From Stenotrophomonas mori (lineage in GTDB: Bacteria > Pseudomonadota > Gammaproteobacteria > Xanthomonadales > Xanthomonadaceae): DNA of 64,000 bases. The position numbers and the translations under genes are program-made. Within the stretch, counting starts at the first letter, position 1. Each line of letters starts with the position of its first letter. The notes below the pieces were generated by a model. It saw only the letters and a program-made list of their open reading frames with translations. It was not told the origin of the DNA and did not search any database. Location: contig NZ_JAIKTS010000001.1 in NCBI RefSeq assembly GCF_023556335.1, positions 1,550,001 to 1,614,000 of the forward strand, given 5' to 3'. Of this stretch, positions 7,620 to 16,270 are shown piece by piece.

Positions 7620-9589
7620 GCCGCGCGCCCTCCCCGCCCCTGCAGCGGCACGCACGCGCCTGGGTCCTGCTGGCCACGGCATTGGCGCTGCTGCCGCTGC
7701 TGCCGTTGTTGCCGGCCGCGCTCACCGCGGTGATCGCCACCACCGCGGTGAGCGCGGCCGGGGTCGCCTGGCGCCGCCCGGTCCCGCTGCCGCTGCGCCT
7801 GCTGCTGGTGGCCGGCATGCTGGCGGCGATCCACTGGCAGATGGGCTCCACGCCCGGCCGCGATACCGGCTGCGCGCTGCTGGCGGCGATGCTGGCGATC
7901 AAGTCCAGTGAACTGCGCCGCCTGCGCGACGCGCGCAGCCTGCTGGGCTTCGCACTGTTCGCCCCCTTCGGCGCGTTCCTGCTCGACCAGGGGCCCCGCA
8001 CCCTGGTACTGGCATTGCTGGCACTGGCCGGCGCCCTGCTCGCCCTGCAGCACCTGGCCGATGCCGACACCGGCAGCACGCCTCCCCCGTTCCCGCACCA
8101 GGTCCGGACCGCGGCGCGGCTGCTGCTGCTCGCCGCGCCGCTGGCGCTGGCGGGCTTCTGGCTGCTGCCCCGGCTGCCCACGCCGTTGTGGGGCCTGCCC
8201 GAACGCGGCAGCGGACAATCCGGCCTGTCCGACACCATGTCGCCGGGGCAATGGCTGGACCTGATGAACGACGACCGCCCGGCGCTGCGCGTGCAGTTCT
8301 TCGGTGCCACCCCCACCCCGCAGGACCGCTACTGGCGCGGCCCGGTGCTGACCCGCTTCGACGGCCGCACCTGGACGCGCCTGCCCGGCCAGCGCCGCGC
8401 GCCACCGCCTCCGGTCGCCGACAGTCCGGTGCACTGGGACTACCAGGTCGAATACGAAGCCACCGAACGCCGCGAACTGGTGGCGCTGGACCTTCCGCGC
8501 ACCCCTCCCGAAGGCGCGATGCTGGATGCCGACTACACGCTGGAGAGCGCGCGGCCGCTGACCGCGCTGACCCGTTGGCGGCTGCGTTCGTCCGCGCCGG
8601 CGGACTTCCAGACCACCCTGCCTCCGGCACTTCGCGCGCAGGCACTGCAACTGCCCGACGGGTTCAATCCGCGTACGCGGGCGCTGGCCGGACGCTGGCG
8701 CAGCGAAGCCGGCAGCGACGACGAGGCGATCGTACGCCGCGCACTGGAATGGATCGGCCGCGACTTCAGCTACACCCTGAGCACCCCGTTGCCCGGACGG
8801 CATGGCGCCGACGAGTTCCTGTTCGACTGGAAGGCCGGCTTCTGCGAGCACTTCAGCTCGGCGTTCGTGGTGCTGATGCGCGGCGCCGGCCTGCCGGCGC
8901 GGGTGGTCACCGGCTATGCCGGCGGCAGCCGCAACCGCTATGGCGACTATTGGCTGCTGCGCCGCAGCGACGCCCATGCCTGGGCCGAGGTCTGGCTGCC
9001 GCAGCGCGGCTGGACCCGCATCGACCCGACCGCGGCGGTGGCCCCCGAGCGCATCCTCGACACCGTGGAGGACCGCCTGTCGGCCGCCGGCGACGGCGGC
9101 GACGGCTTCGACATCGGCGCCCGCTGGCTGCAGGCGCTGCAGATGGGCGACTGGCTGCGCCGCCACTGGAACACGATGGTGCTGTCGTTCGATGCCCGGC
9201 GCCAGCAGCGCCTGTTGAGCGCACTGGGCATCGAACGGCTGCAGCCGGCGCAGTTGATCGGCCTGTTCGCCGCGGCCGCGTTGCTGGCGATCGCCGCCAT
9301 GGCCTGGACCCTGGCCCGCGGCGAACGCGAGCGCGACCCGCTGCTGCGCGCGTGGCGCCGCCTGGAACGCCGCTACGCCCGGATCGGCCTTGCCCGCCCG
9401 CCGCACGAACCCGTGCCGGCCTGGGCGGCGCGGATCGCCCCTTCACCGGCGCCGGACGGGCTGGTCGCGCTCAGCCGGCGTTTCAGTGATGCGCGCTACG
9501 CTCGCTCTTCGCCGGACCTCGCTTCATTATTGCGTGACCTGCACAGGCACCGCCCTCAACCCGGAGTACGAACCGGAGCACCGACATGA
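7616..9589 (+). CDS. TgpA-type transglutaminase-like membrane protein
   Basis: A 657-residue protein. The N-terminal part has five or six hydrophobic helices (residues 15-190), followed by a periplasmic transglutaminase-like domain. The catalytic triad is visible: Cys in KAGFCEHFSSAF near 405, His in DAHAWAEVWLP near 455 and Asp in TRIDPTAA near 471. A last membrane helix is near 550, with a cytoplasmic DUF4129-like tail. TgpA of Pseudomonas is an essential periplasmic protein linked to the cell envelope (established knowledge). It overlaps the DUF58 gene by four bases and the slp gene by four bases. Confidence 0.93.
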   Translation: MSRAPSPPLQRHARAWVLLATALALLPLLPLLPAALTAVIATTAVSAAGVAWRRPVPLPLRLLLVAGMLAAIHWQMGSTPGRDTGCALLAAMLAIKSSELRRLRDARSLLGFALFAPFGAFLLDQGPRTLVLALLALAGALLALQHLADADTGSTPPPFPHQVRTAARLLLLAAPLALAGFWLLPRLPTPLWGLPERGSGQSGLSDTMSPGQWLDLMNDDRPALRVQFFGATPTPQDRYWRGPVLTRFDGRTWTRLPGQRRAPPPPVADSPVHWDYQVEYEATERRELVALDLPRTPPEGAMLDADYTLESARPLTALTRWRLRSSAPADFQTTLPPALRAQALQLPDGFNPRTRALAGRWRSEAGSDDEAIVRRALEWIGRDFSYTLSTPLPGRHGADEFLFDWKAGFCEHFSSAFVVLMRGAGLPARVVTGYAGGSRNRYGDYWLLRRSDAHAWAEVWLPQRGWTRIDPTAAVAPERILDTVEDRLSAAGDGGDGFDIGARWLQALQMGDWLRRHWNTMVLSFDARRQQRLLSALGIERLQPAQLIGLFAAAALLAIAAMAWTLARGERERDPLLRAWRRLERRYARIGLARPPHEPVPAWAARIAPSPAPDGLVALSRRFSDARYARSSPDLASLLRDLHRHRPQPGVRTGAPT

Positions 9590-10113
9590 AGACCCGCATC
9601 CTCGTCACCCTCGCCGCCAGCCTGGTCCTGGCCGCCTGCGCCACGGCTCCCAAACCCCTGCAAGGGCAGTTCAGCACGGTGTCCCCGCGCGATACCGTCG
9701 TGCAGAAGCAGACCGGCACCCCGGTCCGCTGGGGCGGACGCATCATCGAGACCCTGCCCGGCCAGGGCCAGACCTGCTTCCAGATGATCGCCCGGCCGCT
9801 CAACGGCAGCGGCCGCCCCAGTACCACGTCCTCCGATGCCAGCGACGGCCGCTTCCTCGCCTGCCGCGCCGGCTTCTACGATCCGGCCGTGTTCGAACCG
9901 GGCCGCGACGTGACCTTCATCGGCCGCATCGACGGTTTCCAGACCACCAAGATCGGCGACTACGACTATCCGCTGCCCAAGATCGCCGCCGACGTGGTGT
10001 ACCTGTGGCCGGTGCAGCGCGAAGTCGAGGTGGTGCCGGCCTACCCGTACGGCCCCTGGGGTCCGGCCTGGGGCCCCGGCTGGGGTTGGGGCTGGCGCGG
10101 CGGCTGGTGGTAA
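9586..10113 (+). CDS. Slp-family outer-membrane lipoprotein
   Basis: A 175-residue lipoprotein: signal peptide of 17 residues with lipobox LAAC, so Cys18 would be lipidated. The body matches Slp/YeaY starvation lipoproteins, with RWGGRIIETLPGQGQTCFQM and GRDVTFIGRIDGFQTTKIGD. The last 20 residues are a Trp/Gly-rich tail (repeated WGPGWGWG), unusual for the family. The ATGA overlap with tgpA and the strong terminator 24 bases after the stop make it the last gene of the moxR operon. Its function is unknown; in Escherichia coli Slp is induced in stationary phase. Confidence 0.88.
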   Translation: MKTRILVTLAASLVLAACATAPKPLQGQFSTVSPRDTVVQKQTGTPVRWGGRIIETLPGQGQTCFQMIARPLNGSGRPSTTSSDASDGRFLACRAGFYDPAVFEPGRDVTFIGRIDGFQTTKIGDYDYPLPKIAADVVYLWPVQREVEVVPAYPYGPWGPAWGPGWGWGWRGGWW

Positions 10114-10136
10114 GCCCAGCGCGCGCAGCAGACAGG

Positions 10137-10161
10137 AAACGCCGCCTCCGGGCGGCGTTTT
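10137..10161 (+). terminator. Rho-independent terminator after slp
   Basis: A ten-base-pair stem (10137-10146 with 10151-10160), TCCG loop and T-run close the moxR-slp operon. The A-run on the other side makes it possible that it also stops the convergent gene at 10181. Confidence 0.9.
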
Positions 10162-10180
10162 CCATTCGGGGACGCGCCGC

Positions 10181-11479
10181 TCACTCCTGCCGGCGGAGCG
10201 TCCAGTCGCCCTCGCGGGCGGCGGGCCGCAGCTCCCAGCCGGGCGCCAGGGTCAGCACCCAGCCCGGGCCCGTCCATCCCGCGGCCGTCTGCCGGGCCCC
10301 GGCATGGGCCACCGACAGCCGCTTCCAGTCGCTGGACAGCAGGCCATCGCCATCCACGTCCAGCACGCCCCAGTCGGCCGCCACGCGGATCACGCCATAG
10401 ACCGCGCCCTGCGGCGGCAGCGGCGTCACCCGGTTCGGATCGAAGCTGAAACGGGCACCGTTCACCGGCACGCCCAGCACCGGGCCATCGACCAGCCGCG
10501 CACGCAGCTCCGCCACCGCCTCGGCCTGGTGCCTGGCGCGGGTGGCCTCCTCCGCTTCGACCGCGGCCAGGCCGTATCGCCTGCCGGCGAGCTGGAAGGC
10601 CGCATCGCTCGCGTCGGGCTGCGCGCCGGAGGCGGCCGCCAGCAGCTGCGGCAGCCCATCCTCGCGGTTCCAGGCACTGCGCCAGTCCGGCGCGGCCCGA
10701 TCCAGCAGGGCCCCGTAGGCCGGTCCGGTGTAATAGGCGAACGAACGGGCATAGGCCGCCAGCCCGTCGCCGCGGCGCAGGTGCTCGGCAAGGTGCGCCT
10801 CCAGCGCCGCATCCTGCGCGAGGAGGCGACCGGTGTACTCGGCGAGGCCTTCGTGGCGCTCCAGCGCCTCCTCCGCCGCGCGCGCGCCCGGAAAGCGCGC
10901 CTGCCGCCAGGCACGGAAGGTCATCGCATCGCTGCCGGCCTGTTGCCGCAGGTCCGCGCGCGTCGCCACCATCGCCGCATGCAACGCGCGCAGTTCCAGC
11001 CGCAGGGCGGCACGCCCCTGCGCGGTCTCCAGATGGTCCTGGTCGGCATGGGTGGGCGGCAGGCCGGCCTGCGCCTGGATGCGGTGCCAGGCCTCGTGCA
11101 TGAACAGGATGGAGCGGGCCGGCTCCTCCTCCGGCAACGGCAGCATCAGCATCGTCCAGCGGCGCCCGTTCCATTCCACCGCAGTGTTGGCCACCGGCAT
11201 GTCATCGGGAAGCCGACCACGGAACACCGTGCCGTCGCGCTCCAGCGCGGTGTCCACCCCGTCGCGGTCGGCGACCACCCGGCGCGTGGCCGGATCGGCC
11301 AGCAGCACCGGGCCGCACAGGCGCACGCCCCAGGCCCGGCCGTCGTCGGCCGCGCACAGCTGCCGCATGCGCCGGAAGGCGGCGTCGGCGGCATCCGCAT
11401 CCGGCACTGCCTGCGCGGATGCCACCACCGGCAGCCACAGCAACGCCAGGCCGATGCGTCTACGGATGCGTCCAGCCAC
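10181..11479 (-). CDS. Secreted putative HExxH metallopeptidase
   Basis: A 432-residue protein not recognised as a named family. The first 24 residues form a signal peptide (three arginines, hydrophobic core, ASAQA cleavage site). An HEAWH motif near residue 127 within SILFMHEAWHRIQAQ fits the zinc-binding HExxH, and EGLAEYTGRLLAQ some 95 residues later offers the glutamate third ligand of gluzincins. The C-terminal 100 residues are beta-rich. The GTG start at 11479 is fixed by a perfect AAGGAGG six bases upstream (11486-11492); the open frame before it is antisense to hinT. A protease role is inferred from the motifs; the export prediction is firmer. Confidence 0.72.
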   Translation of the reverse strand: MAGRIRRRIGLALLWLPVVASAQAVPDADAADAAFRRMRQLCAADDGRAWGVRLCGPVLLADPATRRVVADRDGVDTALERDGTVFRGRLPDDMPVANTAVEWNGRRWTMLMLPLPEEEPARSILFMHEAWHRIQAQAGLPPTHADQDHLETAQGRAALRLELRALHAAMVATRADLRQQAGSDAMTFRAWRQARFPGARAAEEALERHEGLAEYTGRLLAQDAALEAHLAEHLRRGDGLAAYARSFAYYTGPAYGALLDRAAPDWRSAWNREDGLPQLLAAASGAQPDASDAAFQLAGRRYGLAAVEAEEATRARHQAEAVAELRARLVDGPVLGVPVNGARFSFDPNRVTPLPPQGAVYGVIRVAADWGVLDVDGDGLLSSDWKRLSVAHAGARQTAAGWTGPGWVLTLAPGWELRPAAREGDWTLRRQE

Positions 11480-11543
11480 CGACCACCTCCTTGTCGCGGA
11501 ACCCGGTTCCGCGGTTCGTCCCACCGGCCCCGCGGATGCGGGT

Positions 11544-11894
11544 CTACGCCGCGCCGAAATGCCCCAGTGCCGCACCGGCCAACAGGTGCAGGTGGATATG
11601 GAACACCGTCTGCCCGGCATCCTCGCGGCAGTTCATGACGATGCGGTAGCCGTTCTGCGCGAAGCCTTCGCGGCGCGCGTACTCGGCGGCGGCCAGGGCC
11701 AGCTTGCCGACCAGGTGCGCCTGCGCCGGCTGGAGGTCGTCCAGGGTCGGGATGACGTCGTTCTTGGGAATGAACAGCACATGCACCGGCGCCTGCGGTG
11801 CGATGTCCTTGAAGCCCAGCACCTCGTCGTCTTCATAGACGATGCTGGCGGGAATCTCGCGGCGGATGATCTTGCCGAAAATCGTATCGGTCAT
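11544..11894 (-). CDS. HIT-family nucleotide hydrolase (HinT-like)
   Basis: HinT enzymes hydrolyse purine nucleoside phosphoramidates. The 116-residue length and the start MTDTIFGKIIRREIP are standard. The family motif HIHLHLLAG near residues 100-108 supplies the His-x-His-x-His triad that gives the family its name. ATG 11894 was preferred over an in-frame start 18 bases upstream because the family begins there. It lies between recR and the secreted HExxH gene. Confidence 0.95.
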   Translation of the reverse strand: MTDTIFGKIIRREIPASIVYEDDEVLGFKDIAPQAPVHVLFIPKNDVIPTLDDLQPAQAHLVGKLALAAAEYARREGFAQNGYRIVMNCREDAGQTVFHIHLHLLAGAALGHFGAA

Positions 11895-11945
11895 GCGACG
11901 GCTCACTGGCATTGAACGGCCTACAGCTTACCGCCCCGCCGCGGC

Positions 11946-12545
11946 TTATTCGCCGACTTCGCTGCGGCTGCCGAAGGCATGCGACAACGTGCCGCGGTCC
12001 ACGTATTCCAGCTCGCCGCCCAGCGGCAGGCCCTGTGCCAGCCTGCTCGGCCGCACGCCGTGGCGGCGTGCCAGCTGCGCCAGGTAATGCGCGGTGGCCT
12101 CGCCCTCGACGGTGGCGTTGGTGGCGATGATCAGTTCGGCGACCTCGCCCTCGGCCAGGCGGGTTTCCAGCTGGTCCAGTCCAAGCTCGCGCGGCCCGAT
12201 GCCGTCCAGCGGCGACAGCCGGCCCTGCAGCACATAATAGAGCCCGCGGTAACTGGTGGCGTGTTCGATCGCCAGGCGGTCGGCCGGCGACTCCACCACG
12301 CACAGCGTCTGCCGCTCGCGGCTGGCGCTGGCGCACAGCGGGCAGGTCCCGGTCTCGCTGAAGTCGCGGCACTGCGTGCAGTGGCCGATGCGCTCGATCG
12401 CCTCGGCCAGCACCGCGGACAGACGCTGCCCGCCCTCGCGTGCGCGTTCGAGTACGTGGTAAGCCATGCGCTGGGCCGTCTTCTGGCCGACCCCGGGCAG
12501 CACCCGGAAGGCTTCGATCAGTTGTTCCAGCAGCGGCAGGCTCAT
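11946..12545 (-). CDS. recR: Recombination mediator RecR
   Basis: RecR with RecO loads RecA at gaps during recombinational repair. The 199-residue protein has the N-terminal helix-hairpin-helix LPGVGQKTAQRMAYHVL, a four-cysteine zinc finger (CTQC and CPLC, near residues 57-72), and the Toprim domain starting CVVESPADRLAIE, followed by IIATNATVEGEATA. ATG 12545 gives the standard MSLPLLEQLIEAFRVLPG start. It follows ybaB and dnaX on the same strand, the conserved dnaX-ybaB-recR order. Confidence 0.97.
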   Translation of the reverse strand: MSLPLLEQLIEAFRVLPGVGQKTAQRMAYHVLERAREGGQRLSAVLAEAIERIGHCTQCRDFSETGTCPLCASASRERQTLCVVESPADRLAIEHATSYRGLYYVLQGRLSPLDGIGPRELGLDQLETRLAEGEVAELIIATNATVEGEATAHYLAQLARRHGVRPSRLAQGLPLGGELEYVDRGTLSHAFGSRSEVGE

Positions 12546-12642
12546 CGCGTCGGGCTCATCGTCGGAACCCGCGCGCGAATCCCGGGGGGCTTCGCGGCGC
12601 AGGCGGGATACGCGGCCGGGCATGGCGCCCGGCGCCGCGGCA

Positions 12643-12963
12643 TCAGAACGGCAGCTTCATCCCCGGCGGCAGCTTCATGCCCGCGGTGGCCGAACCCATG
12701 CGGTTCTGCGACTCGGCGTCGATCTTGTTGGAGGCGTCGTTGAACGCCGCGGCGATCAGGTCCTCGACCATCTCCTGGTCGGACAGCACCGACGGGTCGA
12801 TGCGCACCTTGCGGCACTCCTTGGTGCCGGTGAGGGTCACGCTGACCATGCCGCCGCCGGCACTGCCGGTGACCTCCAGCTTGGCCAGTTCTTCCTGGGC
12901 CTTCTGCAGGTTCTCCTGCATCTTCTGGGCCTGCTGCATCAGTTGGGCGATGTTGCCGCGCAT
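12643..12963 (-). CDS. ybaB: YbaB/EbfC nucleoid-associated protein
   Basis: A 106-residue member of the YbaB/EbfC family of dimeric DNA-binding proteins. The N-terminal amphipathic helix [20 protein letters not shown] and the sheet segment [16 protein letters not shown] are diagnostic, and the C-terminus has the usual glycine/methionine-rich tail ([18 protein letters not shown]). It begins six bases after the dnaX stop and precedes recR, so the three genes form one operon. Confidence 0.96.
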   Translation of the reverse strand: MRGNIAQLMQQAQKMQENLQKAQEELAKLEVTGSAGGGMVSVTLTGTKECRKVRIDPSVLSDQEMVEDLIAAAFNDASNKIDAESQNRMGSATAGMKLPPGMKLPF

Positions 12964-12969
12964 GCTTTC

Positions 12970-14883
12970 CTACTCTTCAAAGGGACGGATGGAATCGGGC
13001 ACGACCCGGGCGCCCTGCGCGAGCAGGTGCTGTACCTGGGGGTCGGCCATGAACGCGGCCTCGGCCGCGGTCTGCCGCTCGCCACGCTGGCGGTCGGCAC
13101 GCTGGTGCAGGGTTTCCGCGCCGGCATCGCCGGTCTGGATCACGATCCTCGGAGGGGTGCCCAGCGCCTGCGCCAGGGTCTGCGCCAGTGCCGCCAGCGA
13201 ACGTTCGGACTGCAGGTACTCGAAGCCCGGCGGCAGCGCCAGGCGCAGCACGCCTTCGCGGTAAGCGACGAAGGCCGCATTGGCGGCCAGCTCGCGCGAC
13301 GGCCCGGACAGGCCGCTGGCGGCGATCAGGTCCAGCCACTGCTCCGCGGTCTCCAGCGCGCGCATGCCGCCAGCGCCGCGGGACTGCGCGGCCGGCTTCG
13401 GCGGTTCGATGGCGATCCCCGCCGGGCGTGACGCCGCTGCCGGCCTGGCCGGTTCGGACGGCGGCTCGGGCAGCGTACGGCCCGCGGCCGGCGACGCGTC
13501 GCGCGCGGCCTCCGCCCCCTCCACCATCCACGGCGGCAGGTCGTCGTCGCTGCGTGCCGGCTCCGGTGTCCGAGCCCCGGGCGCCGGCCCGGACCCGGTG
13601 TGCGGCTCACGGCCGGCCAGGCGGGCAGCCGCCTCCGGTTCCGGGGGCGCGTGGACAGGCACCGGTGCGGGAACGGACGCCGCCGCTTCCGCCGGCAGCG
13701 CCGGTGCGGCGGCGGCAGCCGACACGGCCGGCGCGGCCCCCGCCACCGACGATGACGAGGCGCTGGCACCCGGGCCGTCGCCTTCCGGCACGGCCGGCAC
13801 CGCGCCAGCCGGGCGGAACGCCAGCATGCGCAGCACGGTCATCTCGAAACCGGCGCGCGGGCTCGGTGCCAGGTGCAGGTCGCGGCGGCCGCCCAGCGCC
13901 ATCTGGTACCAGAGCTGCACGACCTCCGGGCGCAGCCGCGCCGCGAACGCCGCCGCATCGATGCCGTCGCCGGGCACCGCCGCGTCCGGCACCAGCTGCT
14001 GCACCTGGATGCGGTGCAGGGCCTCGGCGAGCGCGTCGAGCACCCCGCTCCAGTCCGGCGAGAATTCGGCCAGCGCGGCCACCACCTGCAGCAACCGCGC
14101 GCCATCGCCGGTGGCGAGCGCGTCGAGCATCGCCGCCACCTGGGTGCGGTCGACGGTGCCGAGCATCGCCCGCACCACCTCGTCGTGCAGCGCACCGCCG
14201 GCATAGGCGATGGCCTGGTCCAGCAGCGACAATCCGTCGCGCAGCGAGCCGTCGGCCGCGCGCGCAAGCTGCACCAGCGCGCCCGCCTCGGACTCGATCT
14301 GCTCGGCGCCGAGGATCCGCTCCATCTGCCCCCGGATCTGCTCCTCGTCCAGCCGCTTGAGGTTGAACTGCAGGCAGCGGCTGAGCACCGTGACCGGCAG
14401 CTTCTGCGGATCGGTGGTGGCGAGCAGGAACTTCACGTGTTCCGGCGGTTCCTCCAGCGTCTTCAGCAGCGCGTTGAACGCCGCCTTGGAGAGCATGTGC
14501 ACCTCGTCGATCAGGTACACCTTGAACTTGCCGCGCGAGGGCATGTACTGCGCGTTCTCGATCACCTCGCGGACATCGTCCACGCCGGTGTTGGAGGCCG
14601 CGTCGATCTCCAGCAGGTCGATGTAGCGCCCGGCATCGATGTCCAGGCAGGCCGCACACTGGCCGCAGGGGTCGGCGCTGGTGCCCTGGTCACAGTTCAG
14701 CGACTTGGCGAAGATGCGGGCGATGGTGGTCTTGCCGACACCGCGGGTGCCGGTGAACAGGAAGGCATGGTGGACGCGGCCGCTGTCCAGCGCGTTGCTC
14801 AGCGCGCGGACCACGTGTTCCTGGCCCACCAGCTCGGCGAAACGCTTCGGGCGCCACTTGCGGGCGAGGACGAGATAGGACAT
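12970..14883 (-). CDS. dnaX: DNA polymerase III gamma/tau subunit
   Basis: DnaX is the clamp-loader motor that ties the replicase to the helicase. The 637-residue protein has Walker A GTRGVGKTT near residue 45, a zinc module with CDQGTSADPCGQCAAC near 64-79, DEVHMLS near 126 and sensor 1 LLATTDPQKLP near 153. Domain III ends near 360. A 150-residue Pro/Ala-rich linker leads to the tau-specific C-terminal part, which keeps a polymerase-alpha-binding-like segment near 515-600. No A-rich slippery heptamer for making gamma by frameshifting was seen by eye. Confidence 0.96.
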   Translation of the reverse strand: MSYLVLARKWRPKRFAELVGQEHVVRALSNALDSGRVHHAFLFTGTRGVGKTTIARIFAKSLNCDQGTSADPCGQCAACLDIDAGRYIDLLEIDAASNTGVDDVREVIENAQYMPSRGKFKVYLIDEVHMLSKAAFNALLKTLEEPPEHVKFLLATTDPQKLPVTVLSRCLQFNLKRLDEEQIRGQMERILGAEQIESEAGALVQLARAADGSLRDGLSLLDQAIAYAGGALHDEVVRAMLGTVDRTQVAAMLDALATGDGARLLQVVAALAEFSPDWSGVLDALAEALHRIQVQQLVPDAAVPGDGIDAAAFAARLRPEVVQLWYQMALGGRRDLHLAPSPRAGFEMTVLRMLAFRPAGAVPAVPEGDGPGASASSSSVAGAAPAVSAAAAAPALPAEAAASVPAPVPVHAPPEPEAAARLAGREPHTGSGPAPGARTPEPARSDDDLPPWMVEGAEAARDASPAAGRTLPEPPSEPARPAAASRPAGIAIEPPKPAAQSRGAGGMRALETAEQWLDLIAASGLSGPSRELAANAAFVAYREGVLRLALPPGFEYLQSERSLAALAQTLAQALGTPPRIVIQTGDAGAETLHQRADRQRGERQTAAEAAFMADPQVQHLLAQGARVVPDSIRPFEE

Positions 14884-14977
14884 CAGGCAACCGTCTTCAT
14901 CTGAGCCGCCATTGTGCCATGTCCGCCGGCGGCGGCCGCAGCCGCGCGCGGATCGCTTGTGGCCCGGCCCCGCTCCC

Positions 14978-14985
14978 TATAGAAT
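14978..14985 (+). promoter_or_regulatory. Possible -10 element of the tRNA-Ser(GGA) gene
   Basis: TATAGAAT stands out in GC-rich surroundings 38 bases before the mature tRNA. The best upstream -35 partner is a weak GCTTGT at 14955-14960, 17 bases away. It is supported by position only. Confidence 0.4.
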
Positions 14986-15023
14986 CTGCGCCCCTGCAGC
15001 GCCTTCGGGCAGCGGCAGGAACC

Positions 15024-15116
15024 GGAGAGGTGTCCGAGTGGTTGAAGGAGCACGCCTGGAAAGTGTGTAAGCGTCTAAACCGCGCTTCGGGGGTTCGAAT
15101 CCCCCTCTCTCCGCCA
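15024..15116 (+). tRNA. tRNA-Ser(GGA)
   Basis: A 93-base class II tRNA with a long variable arm. The acceptor stem pairs GGAGAGG with TCTCTCC, the anticodon loop CTGGAAA gives anticodon GGA (serine UCC/UCU), the T-loop is GTTCGAATC and CCA is encoded. It sits between dnaX and the SRP RNA gene. Confidence 0.97.
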
Positions 15117-15185
15117 GATTCAGGCTCCCGGGACAATCCCCGGAGCATCGTCTGCCTGGCCGCGCAACGCGTGGCCCGTGTCTAT

Positions 15186-15300
15186 GGTGGCCCCGTCGGC
15201 CCCTCGCGACGCTAGGTCGAAAATCCCGCCAGGGCCGGAAGGCAGCAACGGTATCGATCGACGCGGGCGCCGAGGTCAGCCGGCGGGGCCGCCACCTTTT
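15186..15300 (+). ncRNA. ffs: Signal recognition particle RNA (4.5S, small type)
   Basis: The SRP RNA pairs with Ffh and targets nascent membrane proteins. The conserved domain IV hairpin core GGCCGGAAGGCAGCAACGG (about 15233-15251) has the GGAA tetraloop and the asymmetric internal loop. The ends GGTGGCCCCG (15186-15195) and CGGGGCCGCCACC (15284-15296) pair, followed by TTTT at 15297-15300, which would end transcription. Exact ends are inferred from this pairing. It lies directly after tRNA-Ser(GGA). Confidence 0.92.
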
Positions 15301-15502
15301 CGGGAACCGCGCGCCGGCCGCGCCGCTGGCGTGGCCTGGTGGAACAGCAGCCGCCAATCCCCGTCGCAGCCGCGCCACAGCGAACTGCGCTCGGCCCGGG
15401 CACCCGGTTCGCCGCGCGCATCCAGGTAACGGCTGCGATACCGCACCTGCGCCGCCAGGGTCGCAGCCAGCGCACCGGCGGCCGTCGCCGGGCGTGGGCG
15501 GT
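15276..15502 (-). pseudogene. C-terminal remnant of a DUF4440/NTF2-like protein
   Basis: A minus-strand frame carries AAQVRYRSRYLDARGEPGAR followed by SLWRGCDGDWRLLFHQATPA, which matches the C-terminal strands of small NTF2-like DUF4440 proteins (they end in a Ser-x-Trp-Arg...Gly-x-Trp-x-x-x-Phe-His-Gln-x-Thr-Pro pattern). The N-terminal half expected for a protein of about 120 residues is absent, because the frame runs into the end of the neighbouring metallo-beta-lactamase gene. There is no good start. It is read as a truncated leftover whose end overlaps the SRP RNA terminator in antisense. Identification is by eye. Confidence 0.5.
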
Positions 15503-16270
15503 TCAGGGCCGTTCGTCCGCCGGCACTTCCGGTGCGGTGGGGGCGGCCAGGGCGATGCACTCGCCCGGCACCGCCACGCGGTGCCCGCGCGCGCGCAGTG
15601 CGTCACCGTCGGCGGCGCTGGCGTAGTGGTAGAGCACCATCCGTGCGCGCAGCTCGGCGTCGTATTCGCGCTCCAGGTCGTCCACGCCGGTATGCGAAGG
15701 GTTGCCGTGCAGGCCGCAGTCGTGGGCGACCAGCTCGTTGTCGCCGGCATGCCGGGCCAGCATCTCCGGGATCGGACGGGTGTCCCCGCTCCATACCACC
15801 GCCCCCTGCAGGCGCAGGCCATAGGCGGTTTCCGGCCAGTGGTGGCGTACCGGGAACACCTCCAGGCGGAGACCGTCGTGCCAGAACGCATCGCCCACCG
15901 CGATCAGCTGGAAGGCGTCCCAGAAATTGGCACCGCCCTCGGCCAGGACGTTCGGATAGTCGCCGACCCGCTTGTGCAGCAGGGGCACCACGCTGGCCGG
16001 AACGTACAGCCGGACCCGGCCGCGCCGCTGGCGGTTGAAGTAGGCATCGACGAACAGGCGCTCGAACCCGGCCACGTGGTCCAGGTGCACATGGGTCACG
16101 AACAGCGCGTCGGGCATCGCGCCGTAATGGGTGCGGTAGGCGGTCAGCCCCTCGCCGCCGCAGTCGATGGTCAACCATGGCCGGCCGCCGCGCTCGATCA
16201 CCGCCATCGGCGAACCCAGCTCGACCGCCGAGGCATTGCCCACCCCCAGGAAGCGCAGCGCCCAGCCCAT
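15503..16270 (-). CDS. Metallo-beta-lactamase-fold hydrolase (RNase Z-like)
   Basis: A 255-residue metallo-beta-lactamase-fold enzyme. The zinc motif THVHLDHVAGF (near residues 59-69), a second ligand region VRHHWPETAYGLRLQ, WSGDTRP and AHDCGLHGNPSHTG follow the order of the RNase Z-like branch, which includes tRNA-processing and phosphonate-type hydrolases. The substrate is unknown. Its ATG (16270) shares one base with the TGA of the Kdo kinase gene (TGATG), so the two are translationally coupled, hinting at a related envelope role, though this is only context. Confidence 0.8.
   Translation of the reverse strand: MGWALRFLGVGNASAVELGSPMAVIERGGRPWLTIDCGGEGLTAYRTHYGAMPDALFVTHVHLDHVAGFERLFVDAYFNRQRRGRVRLYVPASVVPLLHKRVGDYPNVLAEGGANFWDAFQLIAVGDAFWHDGLRLEVFPVRHHWPETAYGLRLQGAVVWSGDTRPIPEMLARHAGDNELVAHDCGLHGNPSHTGVDDLEREYDAELRARMVLYHYASAADGDALRARGHRVAVPGECIALAAPTAPEVPADERP

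Noticed and set aside
12970..14883. Programmed frameshift in dnaX
   Set aside because: No A-rich slippery heptamer with a following stem was seen near the expected tau/gamma border.
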